Shown piece after piece: positions 15,765-23,895 of a stretch of 64,000 nt of DNA (within the stretch, counting starts at the first letter, position 1; each line of letters opens with the position of its first letter). The notes under the pieces are model-generated. The model had not been told where the DNA came from. It ran no database searches and saw only the letters and a list, made by a program, of their open reading frames with translations. The DNA is from Paraburkholderia sp. (GTDB taxonomy: Bacteria; Pseudomonadota; Gammaproteobacteria; Burkholderiales; Burkholderiaceae). The stretch covers positions 62,001-126,000 of the forward strand of contig NZ_JAPWKB010000021.1 of assembly GCF_028283785.1 (NCBI RefSeq). Direction: 5' to 3'. A program made the translations under genes and the position numbers.

Positions 15765-16720
15765 ACCGCATCGTCATGCTTGTGGTCGCGCTGCTTGCGC
15801 TGTATGTGGGCGTGCCGATGGTCGTCGGTCACGATCTGTATCTGATGAGTCTGGTGGTGGCGTCGTTGACCATTGCGGGCATCGCGCTGGCGTGGGCGTT
15901 GCTGGGCAATCTCGGCGGTATGGTCAGCTTCGGACACGCGGCGTTTTTCGGCGTCGGCTCGTATCTGTCGGCATTGCTGACGCTGAAAGCCGGTTGGCCG
16001 GTTTTCCCCGCGATGCTCGCGGGCGGTCTCGGCGCAGTGATCGCGTCGCTCGCGATGTTGCCTGCGTTGCGGCTCAAAGGCCCGTATTTCGCGCTGGCGA
16101 TTCTCGCGTACGCGCAAATCTTCCGGATTCTCGCGACGGAGTTGTCCGGCATCACCGGTGGATCGAGCGGACTGTCGAGCATTCCCGGTTTGCCGACCGT
16201 GTTCGGTTTCGACTTCGGCACGAAAACCGGCGGCTATCTGGTGATCCTCACCCTGGTGCTGATATTCGCCGCCGCGTACTACTTTCTGCGGCGCAGCTAC
16301 GTGGGTCTCGCACTGCGCGCGATGCACGAAAGCGAGGATGCGACACGCGTGGTCGGTGTCAACAGTGCGTTTCTAAAGACGTGCATGCTGATGCTGTCGG
16401 CGTTGATGACCGGCATTGTCGGCGCATTCAACGCGCATACCATCAACTTCCTCGAACCCGACTACGCATTCAGCGCGACGTGGGCCGTGGTGCCGATCAT
16501 CGCCGCGATCTTCGGCGGCTACCGGACGATCATCGGACCGCTGGCGGGTGCGGTGGTCGTGTATCTGGTCGATCAACTGGTGCTGAAAAGCATTCTGCCG
16601 ACCGGTCATCAGATCGTGCTCGGCGTGTTGCTGGTCGCGATGATTATCGTCAGTCCTGCCGGTCTGACCGCGCTGAAGTTCAAAAAACGCACGAGGCGAG
16701 ACGCGTATGCCGCAAGCTGA
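15761..16720 (+). CDS. livM: Branched-chain amino acid-type ABC permease LivM
   Basis: A 319-residue membrane protein with about nine hydrophobic segments. It has the LivM hallmarks G-x-V-S-F-G-H-A-A-F-F-G near residues 55-66, the loop G-L-A-L-R-A-M-H-E-S-E-D-A-T-R-V-V-G-V-N for ATPase contact, and G-G-Y-R-T-I-I-G-P. The start overlaps livH by four bases, and the 3-prime end overlaps livG by 14 bases. Confidence 0.9.
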   Translation: MNRIVMLVVALLALYVGVPMVVGHDLYLMSLVVASLTIAGIALAWALLGNLGGMVSFGHAAFFGVGSYLSALLTLKAGWPVFPAMLAGGLGAVIASLAMLPALRLKGPYFALAILAYAQIFRILATELSGITGGSSGLSSIPGLPTVFGFDFGTKTGGYLVILTLVLIFAAAYYFLRRSYVGLALRAMHESEDATRVVGVNSAFLKTCMLMLSALMTGIVGAFNAHTINFLEPDYAFSATWAVVPIIAAIFGGYRTIIGPLAGAVVVYLVDQLVLKSILPTGHQIVLGVLLVAMIIVSPAGLTALKFKKRTRRDAYAAS

Positions 16721-17435
16721 ACTCGAACTGCACGACGTGACGATCCGTTTCGGCGGCATCACGGCAGTCAACAAGGTCTCGATGACGATCGGCACGCACG
16801 ACCTGGTCGGTCTGGTCGGACCGAACGGCGCGGGCAAGACCACGCTGTTCAACGCGATTTCCGGGCTCGTGCGACCCACGCAAGGCACGATCCGCTTCGA
16901 CGGCGAAGACGTACTGAAGGCGTCGCTGCACAAGCGCGCGCGGCTCGGCTTGGGGCGCACATTCCAGGTGCCGCAACCGATGCACGAACTGACGGTCCGC
17001 GAAAATCTGATCGTCGCGCAACGCTTCGGATCGGGACGCGTGGACGCTGCGCGCATCGATGAAATCCTCGCGTTTGTCGGACTCGACGGCAAGGCGCAGC
17101 GCAATGCGGCCACGGAACTCGCGCTGACCGAACTGAAGGCGCTCGAAGTGGGCAAGGCGCTCGCGACCCACCCCAAGCTGCTGCTGCTCGACGAAGTGCT
17201 GGGCGGACTCGAAACCGCCAGCAAGCGACGTTTCATGCAGATGCTGCGCGACGTCCACGAGCGCTATCAGGTCGGCATTCTGATCATCGAGCACGACATC
17301 GAAACGGTGATGAATCTATGCCGCCGCGTGTGCGTGCTGAATTTCGGCGAGTTGATCGCCGACGGTCCGCCTGCGGACGTGTTCCGCGATCCGGCGGTGG
17401 TGAAGAGCTATACGGGCGAGGTGGTCGGTGCTTGA
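16707..17435 (+). CDS. livG: ABC transporter ATPase LivG
   Basis: A 242-residue ATPase. Walker A G-P-N-G-A-G-K-T lies at 38-45 and Walker B L-L-L-L-D-E around 158-163. The ABC signature loop is unusual: where most LivG proteins read L-S-Y-G-Q-Q-R, this one reads L-A-L-T-E-L-K (138-144), and the residue after D-E is Val, not Pro. Some LivG-type subfamilies show this, and LivF carries a normal signature, so one composite ATP site may be degenerate. It overlaps livM by 14 bases and livF by 8. Confidence 0.88.
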   Translation: MPQAELELHDVTIRFGGITAVNKVSMTIGTHDLVGLVGPNGAGKTTLFNAISGLVRPTQGTIRFDGEDVLKASLHKRARLGLGRTFQVPQPMHELTVRENLIVAQRFGSGRVDAARIDEILAFVGLDGKAQRNAATELALTELKALEVGKALATHPKLLLLDEVLGGLETASKRRFMQMLRDVHERYQVGILIIEHDIETVMNLCRRVCVLNFGELIADGPPADVFRDPAVVKSYTGEVVGA

Positions 17436-18129
17436 GATCAATGGCGTGCGCGCCGGGTACGGCGCAATCAACGTGTTGTGGGACGTGTCGATGCAGGTGA
17501 CGCGCGGCGAAGTGACGACCATCGTCGGACCCAACGGTGCGGGAAAAACCACGCTGTTGCGCGCGATCATGGGCTTGCTGCCGTTGCAGCGCGGGCAGAT
17601 CGAACTCGACGGCAAGCCGTTGAGCGGCGTGTCCACGTGGGATCTACTCGCGCGCGGCATCGCGATGGTGCCGGAAGGCCGGTTGATTTTCCGCGACATG
17701 AGCATCGAGGAAAACCTGATGATGGGCGCGTTTCCGAAGGCGAAACGAGCCGCCGCGCACGCACAGCTCGACGAAGTGTTCACGCTGTTTCCGCTGCTCA
17801 AGGAGCGGCGCGCATTGCAGGCGGGCACGTTGTCGGGCGGCCAGGCGCAGATGCTCGCGTTGGGGCGCGGTCTGATGTCGTCGCCGGAATTGATGCTGAT
17901 CGACGAGCCGTCGTTGGGGCTTGCGCCCGTGATCGTTCAGGAAGTGTTCGAGATTCTCGCGAGGCTGAAGGCGGCGGGACGCACGATCGTGCTGGTCGAG
18001 CAGAACACCAGCATGGCGCTGCGGATCGCGGATCAGGTCTATCTGATGCAAGGCGGCAAGATCACGCTGACGCAACGCGCGAAAGACGTGAACATCGATA
18101 CGTTGCACGACCTGTATTTCGCGCGCTAA
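17428..18129 (+). CDS. livF: ABC transporter ATPase LivF
   Basis: A 233-residue ATPase that starts at GTG 17428 inside the end of livG. Walker A G-P-N-G-A-G-K-T is at 34-41, the signature L-S-G-G-Q-A-Q is intact and Walker B L-M-L-I-D-E-P-S-L-G-L follows. It pairs with LivG to drive import. It is the last gene before the reverse-oriented LysR gene, which ends 44 bases on. Confidence 0.9.
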   Translation: MLEINGVRAGYGAINVLWDVSMQVTRGEVTTIVGPNGAGKTTLLRAIMGLLPLQRGQIELDGKPLSGVSTWDLLARGIAMVPEGRLIFRDMSIEENLMMGAFPKAKRAAAHAQLDEVFTLFPLLKERRALQAGTLSGGQAQMLALGRGLMSSPELMLIDEPSLGLAPVIVQEVFEILARLKAAGRTIVLVEQNTSMALRIADQVYLMQGGKITLTQRAKDVNIDTLHDLYFAR

Positions 18130-18173
18130 ACCTTGATGAGCCGCACGCTGCGCGTTGTGGCGCTGCGGCCGCG

Positions 18174-19076
18174 CTATTCGAGGCGCCCGACGCCGTCGGC
18201 CACCAGCAGATCGACCAGCTTGCGCGCGAATAGCGGCAACGTGGTCAGGTCGGAGACGAGAATCTGCAGATTGCGCACCGCCCATTCGTCTTTCAGCGGC
18301 ACGATGCGCAACGCCATCGTTTTCGCGTGACGTAGCGCGGTGGCTTCGGGCAGCACGCCGATGCCGATATTCGCTTCGATCATCCGGCATGCGGTTTCGA
18401 AGTTGCTGACCTGAATACGCCAGCGCATCGGGCGTTGCAATTCCGCCGATGCGCGCTTCAGAAAGCCGTAAATCGCGCTCGCTTCCGGCGGACCGATAAA
18501 GTCGTACGCGAGCGTTTCCGCGAAATTCAGTTTTTGCGAGTCGGCGAGCGGATGACTCAGCGCGGTCGCAAGAACCAGACGGTCGCGCCGGTACGGCATC
18601 ACCTGCAAGCCGTCGGTGCGCACGTTGCCGGCCGCGAGGCCGATATCCACGGTGCCTTCCTGCACCGCGCGCACCACGTCGCCGCTCAGGCGCTCGTGCA
18701 GATCGATATAGACGTCCGGATAGTTCACCAGATAGGTGCGCAGGACCGCGGGTAAAAACTCGCTGGTCGCGGTGGTGTTGGCCGCAATCCGCACATGCCC
18801 CTTCACGCCATTCGAATATTCGTGCAGGTCGCCGGTCAGTTGTTCCAGTTGTTGCAGCACGCGCCGCGCATGCAGCAATAATGTCTCGCCCGGTCCCGTC
18901 AGCGTGACGCCCTGACTCGTGCGGCTCAACAGTTTGACGCCAACCTGTTCTTCGAGATTCTTGATACGCGTGCTGGCTGCGGGCAGCGACAGGTGCGAGC
19001 GCTCCGCACCGCGCGTGAGACTGCTCTGTTCGGCGATGTGAGTGAAGAGTCTGAGGTCGACAAGATCGAAATGCAT
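18174..19076 (-). CDS. LysR-family transcriptional regulator
   Basis: A 300-residue regulator. I start at ATG 19076 (M-H-F-D-L-V-D-L-R-L-F), where the winged-helix domain of LysR proteins normally begins. The longer frame from 19142 adds an Arg-rich leader. The helix-turn-helix is at about residues 18-40 (L-T-R-G-A-E-R-S-H-L-S-L-P-A-A-S-T-R-I), with the effector-binding domain from about 90 to the end. It is divergent from the SDR gene at 19256, with 179 bases between, the usual arrangement for a LysR activator of the divergent operon. It may also act on the liv side. The effector is presumably an acid or CoA ester of the pathway (inference). Confidence 0.9.
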   Translation of the reverse strand: MHFDLVDLRLFTHIAEQSSLTRGAERSHLSLPAASTRIKNLEEQVGVKLLSRTSQGVTLTGPGETLLLHARRVLQQLEQLTGDLHEYSNGVKGHVRIAANTTATSEFLPAVLRTYLVNYPDVYIDLHERLSGDVVRAVQEGTVDIGLAAGNVRTDGLQVMPYRRDRLVLATALSHPLADSQKLNFAETLAYDFIGPPEASAIYGFLKRASAELQRPMRWRIQVSNFETACRMIEANIGIGVLPEATALRHAKTMALRIVPLKDEWAVRNLQILVSDLTTLPLFARKLVDLLVADGVGRLE

Positions 19077-19101
19077 GGGTCTCCTGGACCGATACGCAAC
19101 A

Positions 19102-19195
19102 GTGCAGCTTCGATAGTGCACCCGATACGCGCCGTCTGCCATTAGCGGAATTACGGGTTAATACGAGCCGAAACGGGGATTCGGCATTTGCAAAT
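19102..19195. promoter_or_regulatory. Candidate LysR operator region between divergent genes
   Basis: Within the 179-base spacer are an inverted repeat GTGCA-N10-TGCAC (19102-19121), two copies of CCGATACGC flanking it, and a perfect ATTTGCAAAT palindrome (19186-19195). LysR proteins bind interrupted palindromes (T-N11-A), but which site is used cannot be told by eye. Confidence 0.35.
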
Positions 19196-19255
19196 TGTCC
19201 GTCCGCAATCGATGCGTCAAGCTGCACTGAAGTAAAAATTCAGGAGACGCGAAGG

Positions 19256-20176
19256 ATGACAACGCAACAGATGATGGCGGACAAGGTGGTAATCGTGACG
19301 GGCGCGGGTGGCGGCATCGGTCGCGATATCGCATTGCTGATGGCGAAAAGCGGCGCGCGGGTGGTGATCAACGACATCGGCGCATCGCTGGAAGGCGAGG
19401 GCAAGAGCGCCGGCCCCGCGCAGGACGTGGTGCACGAAATCGCAGCCTTCGGCGGGCGCGCGACCGCGAATACCGACAGCGTCGCCGATGCGGACGGCGC
19501 ACGCCATATCGTGCAGAACGCGCTGGACGTATTCGGCCGCGTCGATTGTGTCGTCAATAACGCGGGCATCTTGCGCGACCGCTTCTTCCACAAGATGAGC
19601 GACGAAGAGTGGGACGCCGTGCTGAAGGTACATCTGTACGGCACGTATCACGTGTCGCGCGCCGCGGCGGAACCCTTCAAGGCGCAGCGTTCCGGCGCAT
19701 TCGTGCATATGACGTCGACGTCCGGCCTGATCGGCAATCTCGCGCAGGCCAATTACAGCGCCGCCAAACTCGGTATCGCGGGCCTGTCGAAATCGATCGC
19801 GCTCGACCTCGAAAAATTCGGCGTGCGCTCGAACTGTATCGCACCGTTCGCATGGAGCCGGATGATCAGCTCGATCAGGATCGACTCCGACGAACAGGCC
19901 GCGCGCGTCGAAAAGATCAAGCAGATGACGCCCGCGAAAATCGCGCCGCTCGCGGTTTATCTCGGCAGCGCCGCCGCCGCCGACGTCAACGGTCAGATCT
20001 TCGCGGTACGCAATAACGAAATATTCGTGATGAGCCAGCCGCGTCCGCTGCGCTCCGTACATCGCAGCGAAGGCTGGACGCCGGAAAGCATCGCCGAGCA
20101 TGCGATGCCGGCGCTGAAGTCGTCGTTCCATTCGCTCGACGTGTCCGCCGACGTGTTCAGCTGGGACCCGGTGTGA
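19256..20176 (+). CDS. Short-chain dehydrogenase, MFE-2 type 3-hydroxyacyl-CoA dehydrogenase
   Basis: A 306-residue protein. T-G-A-G-G-G-I-G (15-22) binds the nucleotide, N-N-A-G is at 101-104, and the catalytic set is Ser154/156, Tyr167 and Lys171 in Y-S-A-A-K. Length and the N-terminal style (V-V-I-V-T-G-A-G-G-G-I-G-R) resemble the dehydrogenase unit of peroxisomal-type multifunctional enzyme 2, which oxidises (3R)-hydroxyacyl-CoA. The MaoC-type hydratase at 25810 in the same operon would be its partner. GGAG lies nine bases before the ATG. The stop overlaps the next start (GTGA). Confidence 0.82.
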   Translation: MTTQQMMADKVVIVTGAGGGIGRDIALLMAKSGARVVINDIGASLEGEGKSAGPAQDVVHEIAAFGGRATANTDSVADADGARHIVQNALDVFGRVDCVVNNAGILRDRFFHKMSDEEWDAVLKVHLYGTYHVSRAAAEPFKAQRSGAFVHMTSTSGLIGNLAQANYSAAKLGIAGLSKSIALDLEKFGVRSNCIAPFAWSRMISSIRIDSDEQAARVEKIKQMTPAKIAPLAVYLGSAAAADVNGQIFAVRNNEIFVMSQPRPLRSVHRSEGWTPESIAEHAMPALKSSFHSLDVSADVFSWDPV

Positions 20177-21462
20177 TCCGCGACGCACGGACCGTCGATG
20201 CGTCGCAGTTGCAGATTGCCGCTTGCGTGCGGCCCGGCGACGTCGTCGCGTGGGGACAGTGCGGTGCGGAGCCGCTGACCTTGACGCAAGCGCTGATCGC
20301 CGCACGGCAACAGGTCGGCGAGCGCTTCGGCGTGTTTATCGGCGTGCAATGGTCGGATACCGTGCGGCCCGAACACGCGGATTCGATCGACATCGTGTCG
20401 TACACCGGCGGCGGCACGAACCGCGCGCTGTCGGAAGCGGGCGTGCTGCAGATCCTGCCGACGCACTACTCGCAGTTCGCGCGCAGCGTGCATGTCGATG
20501 TGTTGCTGGTGCAGGTGGCACCAGCGGACCGCGATGGGCACTACAGCCTGTCTATCGCACATGAATATCTGCTGCCGTATCTGGATTCGGCGCGCGTGGT
20601 GATTGCCGAAGTCAACGCGTGCGCGCCCTGGACATACGGATCGCGCACGTTGACTGCGCGCGATTTCGATCTGCTGGTCCACACCGAACGCGCGCCGATG
20701 ACGCTCGACCGCGCGCAAGCATCCGCCACGGACGCGAAGATCGCCACGCATGCCGCCACCCTCGTCGAAGACGGCGCGACCTTGCAGTTCGGCATGGGCG
20801 CATTGCCCGAAGCCATTCTCGCCGCGCTGAGCGAGCGTCGCGATCTCGGCATGCATAGCGGCACGTTCGGCGATGCGGCCGCCGACCTGATGGAGCGCGG
20901 CGTGATTACGAACGCGCGCAAGTCGATCGATACCGGTGTCAGCGTGGCGGGCGTGATGATGGGCGGCGAGCGCGCGTATCGCTACGCGCATCGCAATCCG
21001 CGCGTGCAGTTTCGCGGCACGTCGTACACGCACGATATCGACGTGCTCGGCCGTATCGACCGCTTTGTCGCGATCAACTCCGCGCTCGAAGTCGATCTGA
21101 CCGGGCAGGTCAACGCGGAAAGCGCGAACGGTCGCTATCTCGGCGGCGTCGGCGGTGGCGTCGATTTCTTGCGCGGCGCGGCGCGTTCGCGCGGCGGCGT
21201 GCCGATCGTCGCATTGCCGGCGACGACGCGCAACGGCAGTCGCATCGTGTCGCGTCTGAATGGCCCCGTCAGTACGCCGCGCAGCGACGCGGGCGTGATC
21301 GTCACCGAGTACGGCATCGCGGATCTGCGCGGCCTGAGCCTGTCGCAACGCGTGCGCAAGATGATCGACGTCGCGGCTCCGCATCTGCGCGCAACGCTCG
21401 ACGAAGAGGCGCATCTGCGTACGCATCGACGCGGCGGCACATCCGCATACGCGTCGTCATAG
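20173..21462 (+). CDS. Acetyl-CoA hydrolase/CoA-transferase family protein with altered active site
   Basis: A 429-residue protein starting at GTG 20173 inside the SDR stop. It has the two-lobed family-I CoA-transferase layout, with F-G-M-G-A-L-P-E-A (207-215) and near the end V-T-E-Y-G-I-A-D-L-R-G. Family members (4-hydroxybutyrate or acetate CoA-transferase) normally have the catalytic Glu in H-T-E-M-x-x-D-G. Here the segment is M-H-S-G-T-F-G-D (227-234), placing Gly230 where the Glu should be. It may therefore be a hydrolase, a transferase using another residue, or inactive. It sits between the dehydrogenase and the thiolase. Confidence 0.7.
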   Translation: MIRDARTVDASQLQIAACVRPGDVVAWGQCGAEPLTLTQALIAARQQVGERFGVFIGVQWSDTVRPEHADSIDIVSYTGGGTNRALSEAGVLQILPTHYSQFARSVHVDVLLVQVAPADRDGHYSLSIAHEYLLPYLDSARVVIAEVNACAPWTYGSRTLTARDFDLLVHTERAPMTLDRAQASATDAKIATHAATLVEDGATLQFGMGALPEAILAALSERRDLGMHSGTFGDAAADLMERGVITNARKSIDTGVSVAGVMMGGERAYRYAHRNPRVQFRGTSYTHDIDVLGRIDRFVAINSALEVDLTGQVNAESANGRYLGGVGGGVDFLRGAARSRGGVPIVALPATTRNGSRIVSRLNGPVSTPRSDAGVIVTEYGIADLRGLSLSQRVRKMIDVAAPHLRATLDEEAHLRTHRRGGTSAYASS

Positions 21463-21484
21463 CCCCACAAACAGGAGACAAACG

Positions 21485-22681
21485 ATGAAACGAGCAGCGA
21501 TCGTGGCGCCCGTGCGCACGCCGGTCGGCACTTTCGGCGGAAGCCTGCGTCCGGTGCCGGTCGAAACCCTCGCCGCGACGGTGATCAAGGCGACGCTTGC
21601 GCGCAGCGGCGTCGATCCGGCGCGGATCGAGGACGTGGTGTTCGCGCAGTCGTATGCGAACAGCGAGACGCCGTGCGTGGGCCGCTGGGCGGCGCTCGAA
21701 GCCGGCTTGCCGGTGCATGTGCCGGGCATGCAACTCGACCGGCGTTGCGGCGGCGGACTCCAGGCCGTCGTCACTGCCGCGATGATGGTGCAAAGCGGTG
21801 CCGCCGACGTGGTGATCGCGGGCGGCGTCGAAAGCATGAGCAATATCGAGTACTACAGCACGGATATGCGCTGGGGATCGCGCGCGGGATCGGTGAAGCT
21901 GCACGACCGGCTCGATCGCGGACGCGAACGCTCACAACCGGAGGCGCGCTTCGGCTACATCTCCGGGATGATCGAGACGGCCGAAAACCTGGCCCGCGAC
22001 TACGGGATTTCGCGCGACGAAGCGGACGAATACGCGGCGCGCAGCCATCATCGCGCGGCGGCTGCGTGGGACGCAGGCCGGTTCGCCGATGAAGTCGTAC
22101 CGGTCAGCGTGCCGCAGCGCAAAGGCGATGCCGTCGTGTTCGCGCGCGACGAAGGCGTGCGGCCGGAAGCGTCGGCGGCGTCGCTCGGCAAGCTGCGTCC
22201 GCTGATCCAGGACGGCACTGTGACGGCCGGCAACGCCAGCCAGCAAAACGATGCGGCCGCCGCCTGCCTGATCGTCGCGGAAGACCGGCTCGACGCGCTC
22301 GGCCTCACGCCGATCGGCTATCTGACCGGCTGGGCCGCGAGCGGCTGCGAACCGTCGACGATGGGGATCGGCCCGGTGCCGGCTGTGCACAAGCTCTTCG
22401 AAAAAACCGGTCTCTCATTCGACGACCTCGATCTGGTCGAACTCAACGAAGCGTTCGCCTGTCAGGTGCTCGCGGTGCTGAAAGGCTGGGGCTGGCGCGA
22501 CGATAGCCGTCTGAACGTAAACGGCTCCGGCATTTCGCTGGGTCACCCGATCGGCGCGACCGGCGTGCGGATGATGACGACGTTGCTGCACGAACTGCAG
22601 CGCAGAAACGGCCGCTACGGACTGGAGACGATGTGTATCGGCGGCGGTCAGGGCATTGCGGCGATTTTCGAGCGCGCGTAG
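21485..22681 (+). CDS. Thiolase (acetyl-CoA C-acyltransferase)
   Basis: A 398-residue protein. The nucleophile is Cys88 (R-R-C-G-G-G-L-Q), and His354 (G-H-P-I-G-A-T-G) and Cys384 (C-I-G-G-G-Q-G) complete the triad. Full length and all motifs are intact. It should cleave a 3-ketoacyl-CoA with CoA, releasing acetyl-CoA or propionyl-CoA, as the last step of the acyl-CoA pathway. Spacing of 22 bases after the CoA-transferase gene and 41 before the PaaK-like gene fits one operon. Confidence 0.92.
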   Translation: MKRAAIVAPVRTPVGTFGGSLRPVPVETLAATVIKATLARSGVDPARIEDVVFAQSYANSETPCVGRWAALEAGLPVHVPGMQLDRRCGGGLQAVVTAAMMVQSGAADVVIAGGVESMSNIEYYSTDMRWGSRAGSVKLHDRLDRGRERSQPEARFGYISGMIETAENLARDYGISRDEADEYAARSHHRAAAAWDAGRFADEVVPVSVPQRKGDAVVFARDEGVRPEASAASLGKLRPLIQDGTVTAGNASQQNDAAAACLIVAEDRLDALGLTPIGYLTGWAASGCEPSTMGIGPVPAVHKLFEKTGLSFDDLDLVELNEAFACQVLAVLKGWGWRDDSRLNVNGSGISLGHPIGATGVRMMTTLLHELQRRNGRYGLETMCIGGGQGIAAIFERA

Positions 22682-22722
22682 GTTCATCGTCGGATGCAGC
22701 GATAAAAAAGGAGCGAGGAGAC

Positions 22723-23895
22723 ATGCTCGACGCATTGAACGCACAACTCGCGCGGCTGCGAGACCACCCGTTCTACCGGGGACGCGTACCGGATCGCGTG
22801 GTCAGCGAAGCCGATTTCGCGGCGCGGGTCCCGCTGATGACGCGCGCCGCTTTTACCGCCGAAATGGCGCGTCCCGGTTACGGCGCATTCAAACCGCAGA
22901 CGCCGCCCGTGCGGATCAACCTGACGCCGATGGGCGCGTCGCTGGTGCCGATCATGCAAAGCGCCGCCGACCTGCGCGCGATGGAAGCCGCGTGCGGCGC
23001 CCATCTCGACACATGCGGCATCGGTCCCGGCGACGTATGCATGGTGACGTTCGGCTATCACCTGTTCGTCGCCGGACTGTTCTATCAAAGTCAGATGGAA
23101 GCGCGCGGCGTCGCGTGCATTCCGCACGGTCCCGGCGAAACCGAACGCGCTGCGGACCTCGCGCGACGCTGCGGGGTCACGGTGCTTGCGGGCAATCCGT
23201 CGCACGCACTGAAGCTGATCGAGGCCGGTTGTCCGGTGCCGCGCGTGTTCTTCGCGGGCGGTGAGGCGTTCACCGGCAATCCCGTGCTCTACGAGCGCGT
23301 GCGCCAGGCGATGCCCGGCACGTTGTTGATCGACAGCTTTTCGCTGTCCGAATGCCTGCCGGTCGCGCGCACTTTTCCGGGAGGCACGGGCGTGCACGTG
23401 TTCGACGAACTGGTCTACGCGGAAGTGATCGATCCCGACACCGGCCAGCCGGTGGCCGAAGGCGAACGCGGCGAACTGGTGCTCACGCATCTGCGCAAGG
23501 AATTGCAGCCGCTGCTGCGCTATCGCACGGGCGATCTGACGGTGATGCGCCGCACGCAGCCGCTCTTTGGACGCAGCGTGTCCTTGCCTGGCGTTGTGTT
23601 CGGCCGCGTCGATGCGATGGTCAAGGTAAAGGGCGTGAAGCTCTATCCGTCGGAATTCGGCACGATGCTGCTCGGTATCGAGCGGGTGAGCCGTTTGCGG
23701 CTGGTGCTGTGGCGCAAGCCTGCGGGAGGCGATCACGTGCTGCTGCAAATCGAAGGCACGCCCGACGACGACGCGCTCGCAGCGATTACGCGGCGCTTCA
23801 AAGAACAGACCCTCGTAGCCGCAGACGCGGTCGAGGTCGTCGAACACCTGGCAGGCAACGAAGCTGTCATCGATCAAAGGAGCACGCTCGCATGA
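22723..23895 (+). CDS. PaaK-like adenylate-forming protein lacking a normal ATP loop
   Basis: A 390-residue protein. ATG 22723 follows GAGGAG, and frames extending upstream run into the thiolase gene. The C-terminal half resembles phenylacetate-CoA ligase: G-G-E-A-F-T, then S-x-S-E-C near 200-210, L-L-R-Y-R-T-G-D-L-T and G-R-V-D-A-M-V-K-V-K-G. In PaaK proteins an S-S-G-T-T-G-x-P-T loop binds ATP. The matching place here reads N-L-T-P-M-G-A-S-L-V-P (66-76), so the loop is lost. It is about 40 residues shorter than PaaK. It overlaps the LplA-like gene (ATGA). Possibly an acyl-adenylate-binding, acyl-transfer or esterification enzyme. Activity is uncertain. Confidence 0.65.
   Translation: MLDALNAQLARLRDHPFYRGRVPDRVVSEADFAARVPLMTRAAFTAEMARPGYGAFKPQTPPVRINLTPMGASLVPIMQSAADLRAMEAACGAHLDTCGIGPGDVCMVTFGYHLFVAGLFYQSQMEARGVACIPHGPGETERAADLARRCGVTVLAGNPSHALKLIEAGCPVPRVFFAGGEAFTGNPVLYERVRQAMPGTLLIDSFSLSECLPVARTFPGGTGVHVFDELVYAEVIDPDTGQPVAEGERGELVLTHLRKELQPLLRYRTGDLTVMRRTQPLFGRSVSLPGVVFGRVDAMVKVKGVKLYPSEFGTMLLGIERVSRLRLVLWRKPAGGDHVLLQIEGTPDDDALAAITRRFKEQTLVAADAVEVVEHLAGNEAVIDQRSTLA

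Noticed and set aside
18130..18173. A GC-rich imperfect hairpin between livF and the reverse LysR gene as a terminator
   Set aside because: The stem needs bulges and no T run follows on either strand.
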